Positions 19,852-30,212 of a DNA stretch of 64,000 bases are shown here, piece after piece. The notes beneath the pieces are model-generated. The model was not told the origin of the DNA. It made no database searches and was given only the letters and a program-made list of their open reading frames with translations. Each line of letters starts with the position of its first letter. Position 1 is the stretch's first letter. The DNA is from Bordetella holmesii ATCC 51541 (GTDB taxonomy: Bacteria; Pseudomonadota; Gammaproteobacteria; Burkholderiales; Burkholderiaceae_B): the NCBI GenBank assembly GCA_000612485.1, contig CP007494.1, forward strand, positions 992,001 to 1,056,000, given 5' to 3'. Position numbers and translations under genes: made by a program.

Positions 19852-20637
19852 GTGATTGAAGAAGGTCACCCCCAAGTCCCCAGCGACAGCTATGTGCAGT
19901 CTTTCGCCCGAGGCCTGGCCGTGATCCGGCCTTTTGGGCCGGACCGCGCGCAGATGACACTGTCGGAGGTCGCCACGGTGGCGGGACTGACGCGCGCAGG
20001 CGCGCGCCGCATCCTGTTGACCCTGGTGCAGCTGGGTTATGTCACCCAGGAAGAGCGGCGCTTTTCGCTCACGCCGCGCATTCTCGAGCTGGGTTATGCC
20101 TATCTGTCGGCCACGCCGTTGTGGAATCTGGCGTTGCCCTACATGGAAGAGGTGGCGCAGGCCACGCGGGAGTCCTGTTCCGTATCGGTACTCGAGGGCA
20201 CCGACATCGTCTACATCTTGCGGCTGTCCACCCACAAGGTCATGAGCATCAATCTGGCCGTTGGAAGCCGCTTGCCTGCGTGGGTCACGTCCATGGGGCG
20301 GGTGTTGCTGGCCGGCTTGCCGTCGGCCGAGCTGGACCGTGTGCTGGCCGCCAGCCCGATCCAGGCTTACACCGCCTGCACCTTGACCACGGTCGCGCAG
20401 GTCAAGGACGAGCTGACCCGCGTGCGTGAACAGGGCTACGCCTGTGTGGTGCAGGAGCTCGAACCCGGTCTGCAATCGGTGGCTGTGCCCATCATGGATC
20501 GCAGTGGCCGCGTCATCGCCGCGATGAATGTCAGCGGCCATGTCAGCCGTTTTTCGCGCGATGAAATGCTGCGGGCCTTTCTGCCTGGCCTGCAGCACGC
20601 AGCGGGCCAGGTCAATCAGGCCTTGTTGCGGCGCTGA
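19852..20637 (+). CDS. IclR-family transcriptional regulator, PcaR/PobR group
   Basis: This 261-residue regulator has an N-terminal winged HTH (about residues 10-70, SYVQSFARGLAVIRPFG, LSEVATVAGLTRAGARRILLTL) and a C-terminal effector domain (LAVGSRLPAWVTSMGRVLLAG, then AVPIMDRSGRVIAAMNVSGH). This is the PcaR/PcaU type that senses beta-ketoadipate or protocatechuate. It is divergent from the pcaIJ-catC-pcaD operon, the usual arrangement. The start is a GTG at 19852 with GGAAGAGCGA upstream; an ATG at 19780 would lie within the probable regulatory region close to the operators and was not preferred. Effector identity is inferred. Confidence 0.88.
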   Translation: MIEEGHPQVPSDSYVQSFARGLAVIRPFGPDRAQMTLSEVATVAGLTRAGARRILLTLVQLGYVTQEERRFSLTPRILELGYAYLSATPLWNLALPYMEEVAQATRESCSVSVLEGTDIVYILRLSTHKVMSINLAVGSRLPAWVTSMGRVLLAGLPSAELDRVLAASPIQAYTACTLTTVAQVKDELTRVREQGYACVVQELEPGLQSVAVPIMDRSGRVIAAMNVSGHVSRFSRDEMLRAFLPGLQHAAGQVNQALLRR

Positions 20638-20674
20638 TTGCCAGACGCGAACCCGGGCCTTGAGCATCCCGTTC

Positions 20675-21400
20675 TCAGACGGGAGCCACGCCGAGCGTGG
20701 TGCCACCGCATACATAGAGCACCTGGCCCGTGACGAACCCGTTATCCGGCGACAAGAAGAACATCGCCGCGCGGGCCACGTCTTCCGGAGTGCCCAGCCG
20801 CTTGACGACGATGCTGTCGATGATGCGTTGCGTCTTGGGAGCGCCGGCCGGGTTGCTCTTCGTGAAGAGATCGGTTGCGATGGGGCCGGGCCCGATGGCG
20901 TTGACGGTGATGCCGTCGCCGCCCAACTCCATGGCCAGCGTGCGCGTCATGCCCAACAGGCCGGCTTTGGTGGCCGAGTAGACGACGCGATCCGGTTTGC
21001 CCAATGCTGCGCGCGACGACATGTTGACGATGCGGCCAAAGCCCGCCTCACGCATGGCCGGCAGCGCGGCCTGAATGAGGATGAGCGCGGTGCGCAGATG
21101 CAGCGAAACGACGTAATCCAGATCGGCCAGCGTGGCCGTGTCAGCCGAGCCGGGGCGCGTGGCACCGGCATTGTTGACCAGGCCAACGATGGCGTAGCGA
21201 TCGGTGACTTCGCGGGCCACCGCCTCGGTCTGCGCGGCATCGGTCAGGTCGGCCTGAAAGGAGACCAGCCCGGCGGGCGCCGCATCCGGCAGACGGTAAT
21301 CGATGTTGACGACGGTGTGGCCGGCATCGAGCAGGCTGCGGGCGATGGCCGCGCCGATGCCGTTGCTCGCGCCGGTGACCAGATAGGCGGTGGGTTTCAT
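20675..21400 (-). CDS. Short-chain dehydrogenase/reductase
   Basis: This 241-residue classical SDR has the cofactor motif TGASNGIGAA at residues 9-18, NNAG at about 85, the catalytic Ser in NMSSRAA and YSATK at about 150. The closing FLSPDNGFVTGQVLYVCGG is FabG-like. It is likely to reduce a 3-oxoacyl compound or oxidise 3-hydroxybutyrate. It is the last gene of an operon with an AtoE transporter and a 3-hydroxyacyl-CoA dehydrogenase, which suggests short-chain fatty-acid or ring-cleavage product breakdown. Confidence 0.88.
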   Translation of the reverse strand: MKPTAYLVTGASNGIGAAIARSLLDAGHTVVNIDYRLPDAAPAGLVSFQADLTDAAQTEAVAREVTDRYAIVGLVNNAGATRPGSADTATLADLDYVVSLHLRTALILIQAALPAMREAGFGRIVNMSSRAALGKPDRVVYSATKAGLLGMTRTLAMELGGDGITVNAIGPGPIATDLFTKSNPAGAPKTQRIIDSIVVKRLGTPEDVARAAMFFLSPDNGFVTGQVLYVCGGTTLGVAPV

Positions 21401-21413
21401 GCGGAATCTCCGA

Positions 21414-22754
21414 TTAGTGGGTCATGTAGCCCCAAGCGAGCACGGCGGTGATGTAGATAGCGCCAACCCAGATCATCATAATCACGGTATAGCCCATCAC
21501 GTCGCGCAGCTTGAGCTTGGACAGCGCCAGCGCCGGCAGGATCCAGAACGGCTGGATCAAATCGTTCCAGGCATTGCCCAGCATGACCGACATGGTCGTC
21601 TGGTTCAGGGCGCTGCCGATTTCCTTGGCCGCGTCGATCATGAAGGGACCCTGGATGACCCAGTGGCCGCCAGCCGAAGGCGCAAAGAAGTTGATGACAA
21701 ACGAGCCCACCAGGCCCCAGAAGGGCAGGCTGCCTGGCGTGGCAACGTCCACGAAGACTTCGGAGATCGTCGTGACCAGACCCGAGCCGGCCATGATGGC
21801 CATGATGCCGGCGTAGAAGGGATACTGCAGGATGATGCCGGAGATGGTCTTGATGCCTTCATTCAGTTTGGCGACGTAGGCCGCCGGCGAGCCCAGCAGA
21901 ATGATGCCCAGGAACAGAATGATGAAGTTGATGAGGTTCAGGTCCAGCGACTTGCCGTCGGCGAAATAGAACACCACATAGGCGATGCCGAGAATGCCGA
22001 TCAGCATGCTCAGCACACGGCTGTTGTTTAAGCGCGTGGCCAAGGTGTTTTCGCCGCCGATGCTGTGCGCCGACGAGGTGTTCTCGCTGGCCTTGTCGAT
22101 GTCGGGGTCAACCTCGACGATTTTCTCACCGGCCTTCGGGTGCAGCCAGGCATTGAGCAGAGGCAGCGTGATGATGACCACCAAGCTGGTCAGCAGCATG
22201 GGCACCGAGAAAATGGTCTCAGACAGCGGGATCACGCCCATGGCCTTGGCCATCGGGTGTCCAGGCGTGGCGACAAGCACCGGAATGCTCGCCGAAAAGC
22301 CCAGGCCGTAAAGCGTAAATCCGCTGTAGGCGGCCGCGATGATCAGCGGATAGTGCACACCCTTGACCTTGAGCGCCAGTTTCTTGGCGACGATGCCGCC
22401 GATCACCAAGCCGAAGCCCCAGTTCAGATAGCTGCCGATACCACCGACCAGCGTGGCGATGATGATCGCGGTGCGCGGGTTGTGCACGTGGCTGACGATA
22501 CGGTTGAGCAGCCGGTCGGTCAGCGGCGCCGTAGCCAGCACATAGCCCATGGCCAGAATGACGGCCATCTGGGTCGTGAAGGCCAGCAGGCTCCAGAAGC
22601 CGGAACCCCATTCGCGCGTGATCTGCGGCAGGCCCTGGCCTTCGACGGCAAAGGCCAACACAACCGTCAGCAGCGTCAGCCCGATCGCAAACACAAACGG
22701 ATCGGACAGATACTTGCGCATCAGCTCCGTGAAAAATGAAGCGAGTTTATTCAT
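21414..22754 (-). CDS. Short-chain fatty acid transporter, AtoE family
   Basis: This inner-membrane transporter has 446 residues and about 12 hydrophobic helices. Diagnostic stretches of the AtoE family are present: KYLSDPFVFAIGLTLLTVVLAF, GFWSLLAFTTQMAVILAMGYVLA, the SYLNWGFGLVIGGIVAKK loop and the SAGGHWVIQGPFMI segment. AtoE takes up acetoacetate and other short-chain acids. It is complete and lies 14 bases upstream of the SDR gene. Confidence 0.9.
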   Translation of the reverse strand: MNKLASFFTELMRKYLSDPFVFAIGLTLLTVVLAFAVEGQGLPQITREWGSGFWSLLAFTTQMAVILAMGYVLATAPLTDRLLNRIVSHVHNPRTAIIIATLVGGIGSYLNWGFGLVIGGIVAKKLALKVKGVHYPLIIAAAYSGFTLYGLGFSASIPVLVATPGHPMAKAMGVIPLSETIFSVPMLLTSLVVIITLPLLNAWLHPKAGEKIVEVDPDIDKASENTSSAHSIGGENTLATRLNNSRVLSMLIGILGIAYVVFYFADGKSLDLNLINFIILFLGIILLGSPAAYVAKLNEGIKTISGIILQYPFYAGIMAIMAGSGLVTTISEVFVDVATPGSLPFWGLVGSFVINFFAPSAGGHWVIQGPFMIDAAKEIGSALNQTTMSVMLGNAWNDLIQPFWILPALALSKLKLRDVMGYTVIMMIWVGAIYITAVLAWGYMTH

Positions 22755-22848
22755 GGTGCCTCCTACAGACTCCGGTAATACTTAAGGCGTGTTTATGCGT
22801 GCGGCCGCGCCGAGGCTGCCCGTGCAGGCAGCTCGGACGAGCCGGGGA

Positions 22849-23781
22849 TCAATCGAGTTTTTGGGTGTTGAGCCACTGGACCAGGCCAGCCAGGGCTGCG
22901 CTTTTGTCGCGCAGCACGCGCTCGCGGCGCTCGGCGGGCCAGGCATAGAAGCCTTGACCTGCTTTGGCGCCGATCTCGCCGTTCTGCACCTTGCTTGTCA
23001 GCAGCGCGGAGGGCGTTTCACGGTTTTCCAGGTCGGCATAGAGGTAGCTGGCGATGGCGTGGTGGACATCGATGCCGTTCATGTCGCGCTGCTCCAGCGG
23101 ACCGGAGAGCGCCAGGCGGATGCCCAGGCTCCATTTGACGACTTCGTCGATATCTTCGGCGCTGGCCACACCTTTTTCGAGCAGCGAGATGGCTTCGCGG
23201 GCCAGGGCATGCTGGATGCGGTTGGCGATAAAGCCGGGAATGTCGCGGTTGACGCGAACCGGGCGCTTGCCAGCGGCCTTCAGCGTGGCCATCACAAGAT
23301 CGACGGCGGCGTCGGCGCTTTCATCGCCGCGGACGACTTCGACCAGCGGGATGACATCGGCCGGCGTGAAGAAATGCGTGCCGACAAACCGGTCGCGCCT
23401 TGTGACGGCCTGGGCAATGGCATTGATCGACAGGCCCGAGGTGTTGGTCGCAAAGATGGTTGCAGGTTTGCAGATCTGATCGAGCTGCGCAAACAGATGG
23501 CGCTTCAGGTCCAGCTTCTCGGGCACGGCTTCGATCACGAGGTCGCACTCGGCAGCGGCCAGCAAGTCGGCGGACATCTGGATGCGGGCCATACAGTTGT
23601 CCACGTCCTGGGGGGCGTAGACGCTCAGTTGGCGCTCAATGATCTGCGTGGCGCGCGCAAGCGCTCCGTCCACAGGGTCTATCAGTACAACAGGCAGTCC
23701 CTGAGAGGCGAACAGGGCGGCAATACCGCTGCCCATGGCGCCTGCACCGATGACGGCCAGATTCTGGATGGGGAAATCCAT
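22849..23781 (-). CDS. 3-hydroxyacyl-CoA dehydrogenase (3-hydroxybutyryl-CoA dehydrogenase type)
   Basis: This NAD-dependent dehydrogenase of 310 residues has the N-terminal Rossmann motif GAGAMGSGIAALFASQG, then the ATNTSGLSI strand and the catalytic His in GTHFFTPADVIPLVEVV. The C-terminal helical domain follows from NRDIPGFIANRIQHAL. It oxidises 3-hydroxybutyryl-CoA-type substrates to the 3-oxo form. First gene of the three-gene operon with atoE and the SDR. A probable IclR-type operator pair (23897-23930) lies 116 bases upstream. Confidence 0.9.
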   Translation of the reverse strand: MDFPIQNLAVIGAGAMGSGIAALFASQGLPVVLIDPVDGALARATQIIERQLSVYAPQDVDNCMARIQMSADLLAAAECDLVIEAVPEKLDLKRHLFAQLDQICKPATIFATNTSGLSINAIAQAVTRRDRFVGTHFFTPADVIPLVEVVRGDESADAAVDLVMATLKAAGKRPVRVNRDIPGFIANRIQHALAREAISLLEKGVASAEDIDEVVKWSLGIRLALSGPLEQRDMNGIDVHHAIASYLYADLENRETPSALLTSKVQNGEIGAKAGQGFYAWPAERRERVLRDKSAALAGLVQWLNTQKLD

Positions 23782-23896
23782 GACGAAGCTCGCTTACCAG
23801 CGGCCTTGGCACGACGCCTCCCTGTGGTCGGGGTCCGGGCGTGGCCGGTGTCTCGTCCTGGGCGCTTCTCCGTACCGTAGCCAGAAAAATCTTTAT

Positions 23897-23930
23897 GTTC
23901 TATATACGAACATTTGTGCGGATATAGAAT
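23897..23930. promoter_or_regulatory. Second GTTC-palindrome pair upstream of the hydroxyacyl-CoA dehydrogenase operon
   Basis: GTTCTATATACGAAC (23897-23911) is a GTTC-N7-GAAC palindrome. A weaker copy, GTGCGGATATAGAAT (23916-23930), begins exactly 19 bases later. The spacing equals that of the pair at 19741-19774, so both operons may answer to the same IclR-type regulator. The second half is degenerate, so confidence is modest. Confidence 0.55.
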
Positions 23931-24009
23931 TTCTTCTCAGATATTGCTAAGAATTGCTGCTGGTGGACAAATGCCGCGACATGGTGTCCATCTGGTGGAC
24001 GCCTAGGGA

Positions 24010-26963
24010 CTAGTAACGGTAGGTGAGGGCCGCGCCGACGTGATGGTCCCGCCAGTGGCTTGCGGCCTGGCCGGTGTAGCGCAGACGCAAGGCAAGCCCG
24101 TCGGCCAGGTGGGCGTGTGCGCTCAGCCCCAACGACAGACGAGTGCGTGGCAGGGGCCAGTGGCCGCTGACGTCTTGAGGGTCGCCAAGCCCATCGAAGC
24201 TGGCGCGCGGTGCATAACGGCGTTCCCGCGTGTCGTGATGCAGGGCCAGGTGCCATTGCAGCGCGAACGCGTCGGCCAGGGCGTGGTCACCCTGCAGATG
24301 AGCCCAAAGCGTGGGAACGCTTCGATGCAGGCCGGCAGCGTGCAGGCCCAGCCCCGATGCGCTGGTTTCGCGAAACCGGCGTTGGCGCAGATGGCTGACG
24401 GCTACACCTGCCGATGGTGTGAGCCCCACGCCAGGCCAGGCCTGCCAGCGTCTGCCCGCACCGAGCTCGGCGTGCCAGAGCTGGCCGCGCGCCAGGCCCG
24501 CCGCACGTTGGCGCACATCGGCCAGAACGAGTTGCCGCTCGACGCGGTTGCGATAGTGGCCGTAACTCAGCCCCGTCTGCACAAACCATCCGGAGTCCCA
24601 GGACCTGCGCGCGCCCAGCAAGGCGGCCGTGGTGGTGGCCTTGGCATTGCTGCCGGCGCCTGCGGTGGCGGACTCACGCCAGTTGCCCTGGTCGTAGGCC
24701 AAGGCTGCGCCCACGCTCAGTTGCGGGCTGATCTCGTGGGTGATGCCGGCCAGCAAGCCGTTGTTGCGCTGGTGGCCGTCAAGGCCAGGGGGTTGCCAGC
24801 GTAGTCTGCCGCGACGGTATTCTGCCAGCGGCTGGCCGCCTGGCGAGGCCAGGGCGATTCGGGATTGCAAGATGTCTGACCACTGGCTCTGTCCCAGGGT
24901 GACGAGTGCCGAGGCGTTGGCGTAGATGCTGCCGGATAGCGAGTAGAGGCTGTTGCGCAACGCGATGCCATTTTGAGCATATTGGATCCGCGCGATCGAG
25001 GCGGCTGCCGACGTGGTCTGCCGCTGTTTTTGGGGCAGGGCATCGAGCGCATGCATGGCGGCGTCCAAGTGCCTCGCTCCAGCGACGACAGACACGCGGT
25101 CGGCTCCAGAGGGCAGCCGCCGCGCTACCGCCTCGACCGAGGCCGCGCGTCGCACGGCCAGGCCGACACCTTGGGGTTGATAGTCCAACTGCGCCTGCAG
25201 CAGCAGGTTCGGCGCGCGGGTGAGTGTGTCGAAGCGGCCCTCGATCGAGGCAGCCTTCACGACGGTGTGCACGCTGCCTTCAGCCACCACATAGCCCGGA
25301 CGAATGCCTTCGACATGGAGTTGCCCGGCCAGGCGCGCCTTGCCCGCGACATTGAGCGCGCTGCCGATGTCGGTGACCAGCCGCCCTTGCGCGTGCTGGT
25401 GGTAATCGCCGTTGACGGTGAGCCCGGATTCCTTGACGGCGACGGTGCCGTGATTGTCGACGGCGCCGACGCTGCCCCGGCCCACGAGCGTGCCGTGCTC
25501 GAGTACGGTGGTGCCCGAGCGGATGCTGCCCAGGACGTCCAGCGTGCCCTGGCGAATGACGGTCGCACCAGCGTAAGTGTTGTGGCCGGCGAGCGTGAGC
25601 AGGCCCGGGCCATCGATGGTCAGCCCTCCGGCGCCGGAGATGTCGTTGCCGAACACCGATTGGCCTTGCACGTTCGCGACGAAATCGCCAAAGGCAAATT
25701 TGGCAGGGCCTTCTATTGCCCGTCCGATGTCCAGCAAGCCCCAGCCGTAATCGGCATCCACGCCAGGGCGGCCCTTATCCTGGGTCGTGGTCAGGAGTGT
25801 CGTGCGCAGGTTGTCGTTGTCCATCCAGCCAAACCGTTGTTTGACCAGCACGGCCGCGCCCGTGACCTGAGGCGCAGCCAGCGAAGTGCCCTGGTGGACA
25901 CGAAAAAAGTTGGGGTCGTGAGTCTTGATGCCGGGCAGATAGGCCTGACTGCTTGCGGCCAGGCACCAGCGTCTGGCCTGGCCGCAACGATTGGACCAGC
26001 GCTCGAGATCGCCAAACTTGTCTACTGCCGTGACGACCAGCAGGCCTTTCTGCAGTTCGGGCTCGACCAGTGGCGTGCGTCCCAGGCTGCCCACTTCCTG
26101 GTAGCCGCGCCCCGACACGTTACTGCCATTGCCCGCGGCAAAAACCAATAATGCCCCGCCTTTGACCAACTCATGGAGTTTGCCGATCTGAGTTTGGGAT
26201 TTGTCGGCGGCCTGCTGGTACTCCATCTGGTCTTGCTTGACGCGTCGCTCGCCATCTGGTCCGTCGGTGGTGAAGCTGTTGTTGAAGATCGTCATGCCGT
26301 GACCGAGCAGATCCTTCCAGGCGTGAAACGCGCCACCGTCGGACACTCGGTCCGCGGCGGTGGCGATGTTGGCGGAATAGAGATCGGCGTCGGGCGCCAC
26401 GCCGCCGCGATAACTGGCGGTGGGGCGGCCGGCCAGCACCAGGGCCACCGAACTGCCGTGCTCGCCTTGATTGGCGCGATTGGCCGCGCTGCGTGTGCCA
26501 TTGGCCTGGTAGTCCCCGCCGTGGCGCGTGTTGACGCGAAGCAGGGCGTGGTCGAGGCTGACTCCGGTGTCGACGACGGCAACTTTGACGCGTGAGCCGC
26601 TCAGACCGGCGTCATGCGCGGGTTTGAGGTTGACCAGGTTGAGTACCCGGTCGTGGTCGGCATTGAAAGCGCGGCCCGGCGCGGAAGCAAAGTGGCTGGG
26701 CGCGGTCTTGGCGTAGCCCGCGGATGGGACCGGCGCCGCAGGACGGCCATCCGCTGCAAGGTCGGGCAGGGCGGGCGGCACGGGGAGATAGGGCGAAAGG
26801 GGGGGCGTGGCAGAGGGAGGGGCGCGGGAGGGGTTCGACCGTCATCTCCTGTACTGCCACCTCCGCCGCCGCCTCCACCGCAGGCAGAAAGTAAAGCAAG
26901 CAGCGCGAGGCTGGCGCGACGCGAGAGGCGTTGCGCCGCCATGAAGGTAGGGCGGGTGGACAT
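24010..26963 (-). pseudogene. Subtilisin-like autotransporter lipoprotein (SphB1-like), off-frame at a homopolymer
   Basis: This S8 serine protease carries an autotransporter beta-barrel, resembling SphB1, which matures filamentous haemagglutinin in B. pertussis. The N-terminus from 26963 has a lipoprotein signal (LALLALLSACGGG) and a Pro-rich linker. The passenger is in another frame from about 26800: triad Asp in VVDTGVSLDH, His in GEHGSSVAL, Ser in GTSLAAPQVTG, then beta-helix repeats and a barrel ending TYRY. Adding one C to the C7 run (G7 on the plus strand, 26799-26805) rejoins signal and protease (RPPLSPYLPVPPALPDL). As read, the product is a 120-residue peptide. It may be phase-variable, a true pseudogene or a sequencing undercall. 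Confidence 0.9.
26799..26805 (-). repeat. C7/G7 homopolymer at the frame break of the SphB1-like gene
   Basis: Seven consecutive G on the plus strand (C on the coding strand). The lipoprotein signal and the protease passenger meet here in different frames, and an eight-base run would join them in frame. Slippage in such runs is a known phase-variation mechanism in Bordetella. Confidence 0.75.
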
Positions 26964-27219
26964 GACGAGCGGAGCAAGACGAAAAAACGATAGCCATTTT
27001 GCTCAGCCAAACCGTCCGATATGCCGCCTCCATGCATATATCAGTCGAAGTCCTGGAGATGTCACGTAAGAATTCAATTAGGCGCGCGACAGTAGGGTTC
27101 CCCTAAGGGCGTGCGATCACTCCTTTAGATTGTCGGAACTTTCCGGCTGCGCGCGCTAGGCACTCAACATCCTGCCGCGACTCTAAAGGGGGAACGTGCC
27201 ACGTCCCTCAGGCGCCTGC

Positions 27220-30066
27220 TCAACCTGAGTTGCGCAGGCCTGCGGCGATGCCGTTGATGGTCAGGTGAATGGCGGGCGTGATGCGTGGGTCCGCCTTGGC
27301 GTCTGGCCGGCGCTGGCTGGCGCGCTGGCGGCGCAGCAGATCGATCTGCAGATAGTTCAGCGGATCGATGTAGGCAAAGCGCTCGCGCAGCGAGGCAGCC
27401 AGTGCGGGGTTGTCGGCCAGCAGGTCGCGCTGGTTGATGAGCTTGAGCATGGCAAGCGTGCGCCCATGCTCATCCGAGATGGCGCCGAAGATGCGTTCGC
27501 GCAGGCCGCGCTGCGGCACCAGCATGGCGTAGCGCGAGGCGATGGCCAGATCGGATTTGGCCAGCACCATCTCCATGTTGGACAGCAAGGTGCGGAAGGC
27601 CGGCCAGTCCCGGGCCATTTCGCGCAATTGCGCCAGGCGGGCACGTTTGCTGCGCGGCGCGCCAGTCGCGCCCTCTTCGAGATAGGCCTGAAGGGCCGAG
27701 CCCATGCCGTACCAGCCGGTGAGCATGAGGCGGCATTGCGCCCACGAGAATCCCCAGGGGATGGCGCGCAGGTCTTCGATCTTTTGGCCTTGCTTGCGTG
27801 AGGCCGGGCGCGAACCGATGTTCAGGCCGGCGATTTCGTTGATGGGCGTGGCCGCGAAGAAGTAGTCGTCAAAGCCCGGGGTGTCGTAGACCAGTTTGCG
27901 ATAGCCGGTCTGCGCGCTGGCCGACAGGAAGTCCATGGTCTGGCCGTGGTGCGCCATGTGGGCGTCTTCGGCCTGGCGTGCGGCGGCGGGTTGCTGAGCC
28001 AGCGAGGCCTGCAGCACGGCAGATACCAGCAGTTCCAGATGCCAGCGTCCGATATCGGCATTTTTGTACTTGGTCTGGATGACTTCGCCTTGCTCGGTCA
28101 GGCGAAGCTGGCCGGCCACGGTGCCCGGAGGCTGCGCGACGATGGCGTCGAAACTGGAGCCGCCGCCGCGGCCCACGGAGCCGCCGCGGCCATGGAACAG
28201 GCGCAGTTTGACCTGGCGGGCGCGAAAGACATCGACCAGTTCGCGCTCGGCGCGATAGAGCGACCAGTTGGACGTCAGGTATCCGCCGTCTTTGTTGCTG
28301 TCGGAGTATCCCAGCATGACTTCCTGGCTCTCGTTCTGAGCCAGACGCACGCGCTGCCGGACTTCGGGCAGATCCAGCCAGGCGGCCATGATGGCCGGGC
28401 CGCGTTCGAGGTCAGGGATGGTTTCGAACAACGGCACGACCATCAGGCCGTCTTCGGGTTGGGGCTGCGTGCCCGCCGGGGAAATAAGCCCGGTTTCTTT
28501 CTGCAGCACGAGGACTTCGAGCAGATCACTCAGGGTTTCGGTGTGCGACACGATGGCCTGCCGTACGGCGGCGCGGCCATAGCGTGCACGCGCGGCCGCG
28601 GCCGCGCGCAGCACGGCGAGTTCGCGTGTGGTGTCTTCGCTGTACGTAATCCAGGGCGAAGCCAGCGGACGCGCGGTGGCCAGCTCGCGGCGCAGCAGTT
28701 GCACGCGGGCCTCTTCATCCAACTGGTCGTAGCTGGGACCCGGGTCATCCTGCGCCGCGCGTGCCAGGAGCTCGGTCAGGACACGCTCGTGCACGTCAGA
28801 GCTTTGGCGCAGGTCCACCGTGGCCAGGTGAAAGCCGAACACTTCGACGGCCTGTTGCAGGCCTGACAGACGGAGCTTTGCGATCGGTGTGCCGTGATGG
28901 CTGGCCAGCGATTCGGCAATGACGGCCAGGTCCTGCGCGAACGCCTGCGGATGGGGATAGGGTTGCGCGGGCAGGGCCGCCCTGAGCGCCAGTTCGCGGC
29001 CGGTTAGCGTGCGGGCGGTGGCCGCCAGACGGGCATAAATGCCGATCAGCGCGCGCCGGTAGGGTTCGTCCCGGCGATGGGGTGAGGTGTCGCCGCCGGC
29101 ATCGGCCAGTTCCTGCAACGCATCGCCGGCGTCGATCAGCAAGGTGCTGACCGAGACTTCCGCGCCCAGAGCATGGATCTCGTTCAGATAGTGCTCGAAC
29201 ACCACCGTGGCCTGGCGCAGCAATGCCAGGTCGAGGGTGGCGGCGTCTACATTGGGATTGCCGTCGCGGTCACCGCCTATCCAACTGCCCATGCGCAAGA
29301 ACGGCTCGAGCGGCGCAGGCGGGGCAGCGAAGGGATTGGCGGCTTCCTGGCCCAGCAAGCGGGACAGATCGGCGTACAGGCGGGGGATGGCCGCCAGGAA
29401 GGTGCTGCGGTAGTAGCTCAGCGCGTTTTCGATTTCGTCGGCGACGGTCAGGCGCGTGTTGCGCAGCATGCGCGTCTGCCAGAGCGTGTCCACGCGGCCG
29501 AGCAGGGCACTGTCGATCTCGGCGATTTCGTCGTGGGTCAACGGCTGATCACGTTGGGTGATGAGTGCGGCGATCTCGCGGTGGGCATCCAGCGTGCTTT
29601 TGCGCTGGACTTCGGTGGGGTGAGCGGTCAGTACCGGCATGACGCAGGCCTCGCCGATGAGGCGGCGTATGCGCGCCGCCGTCACACCCTGCGCATGCAA
29701 CAGTTGCACGGTCTGGCGCAGGCTGCCGGCCGCCGCAGCGGGATCGGTCAGCGCCCGGGCGCGCTTGCGGCGATTCTGGTCGCGATCCTCGGCGATGTTG
29801 AACAGGTGCAGAAAATAACTGAAGGCCCGCGCCACGAGGTTGGGGTCGTCCGAGCGCAACTGTTTGACCAGTTGCTGCATGAGTTGGCCATCCTCTTCCC
29901 GTCCTTGGCGGCGGAAACGCACGGCGCTGCGGCGCAGCGTCTCTATGGTGTCGAAAACCCGTTTGCCTTCGCAGGCCTGAATCACGCTTCCCAGGGAGCG
30001 TCCCAGGAGTCGGATGTCATTGCGTAAGGGGTCTGCCAATTCAGATTGCGCGCGTGTGGCGTTCAT
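27220..30066 (-). CDS. ppc: Phosphoenolpyruvate carboxylase
   Basis: This 948-residue enzyme carboxylates PEP to oxaloacetate to refill the TCA cycle. Active-site blocks are visible: [13 protein letters not shown] with the catalytic His, [14 protein letters not shown], the [17 protein letters not shown] lysine region, the [13 protein letters not shown] loop and the C-terminal end in NSG, near the usual NTG. Length is normal. The ATG at 30066 ([14 protein letters not shown]) was preferred to a codon at 30135 because the intervening codons are unlike PEP carboxylases. It is divergent from queC. Confidence 0.96.
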   Translation of the reverse strand: MNATRAQSELADPLRNDIRLLGRSLGSVIQACEGKRVFDTIETLRRSAVRFRRQGREEDGQLMQQLVKQLRSDDPNLVARAFSYFLHLFNIAEDRDQNRRKRARALTDPAAAAGSLRQTVQLLHAQGVTAARIRRLIGEACVMPVLTAHPTEVQRKSTLDAHREIAALITQRDQPLTHDEIAEIDSALLGRVDTLWQTRMLRNTRLTVADEIENALSYYRSTFLAAIPRLYADLSRLLGQEAANPFAAPPAPLEPFLRMGSWIGGDRDGNPNVDAATLDLALLRQATVVFEHYLNEIHALGAEVSVSTLLIDAGDALQELADAGGDTSPHRRDEPYRRALIGIYARLAATARTLTGRELALRAALPAQPYPHPQAFAQDLAVIAESLASHHGTPIAKLRLSGLQQAVEVFGFHLATVDLRQSSDVHERVLTELLARAAQDDPGPSYDQLDEEARVQLLRRELATARPLASPWITYSEDTTRELAVLRAAAAARARYGRAAVRQAIVSHTETLSDLLEVLVLQKETGLISPAGTQPQPEDGLMVVPLFETIPDLERGPAIMAAWLDLPEVRQRVRLAQNESQEVMLGYSDSNKDGGYLTSNWSLYRAERELVDVFRARQVKLRLFHGRGGSVGRGGGSSFDAIVAQPPGTVAGQLRLTEQGEVIQTKYKNADIGRWHLELLVSAVLQASLAQQPAAARQAEDAHMAHHGQTMDFLSASAQTGYRKLVYDTPGFDDYFFAATPINEIAGLNIGSRPASRKQGQKIEDLRAIPWGFSWAQCRLMLTGWYGMGSALQAYLEEGATGAPRSKRARLAQLREMARDWPAFRTLLSNMEMVLAKSDLAIASRYAMLVPQRGLRERIFGAISDEHGRTLAMLKLINQRDLLADNPALAASLRERFAYIDPLNYLQIDLLRRQRASQRRPDAKADPRITPAIHLTINGIAAGLRNSG

Positions 30067-30212
30067 CAAGCGTTCCGTAAAAGGATGGGAAGGATGGTGT
30101 GGCGATAGGGCAATGCAAAAATTCGGGACACCCAAATTCTACGCAGGCTTGCTTACGGCGTCTGCTGCGTTACATTGGCGGCTACCTCTGGCACTGTTTA
30201 CGTCTTTCCGTC

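Noticed and set aside
24973..26151. 392-codon open frame on the plus strand
   Set aside because: Antisense shadow of the SphB1-like passenger; the minus strand carries the catalytic triad.
30067..30212. preQ1 riboswitch upstream of queC
   Set aside because: I looked for the short H-type pseudoknot and did not see a convincing stem with the A-rich tail.
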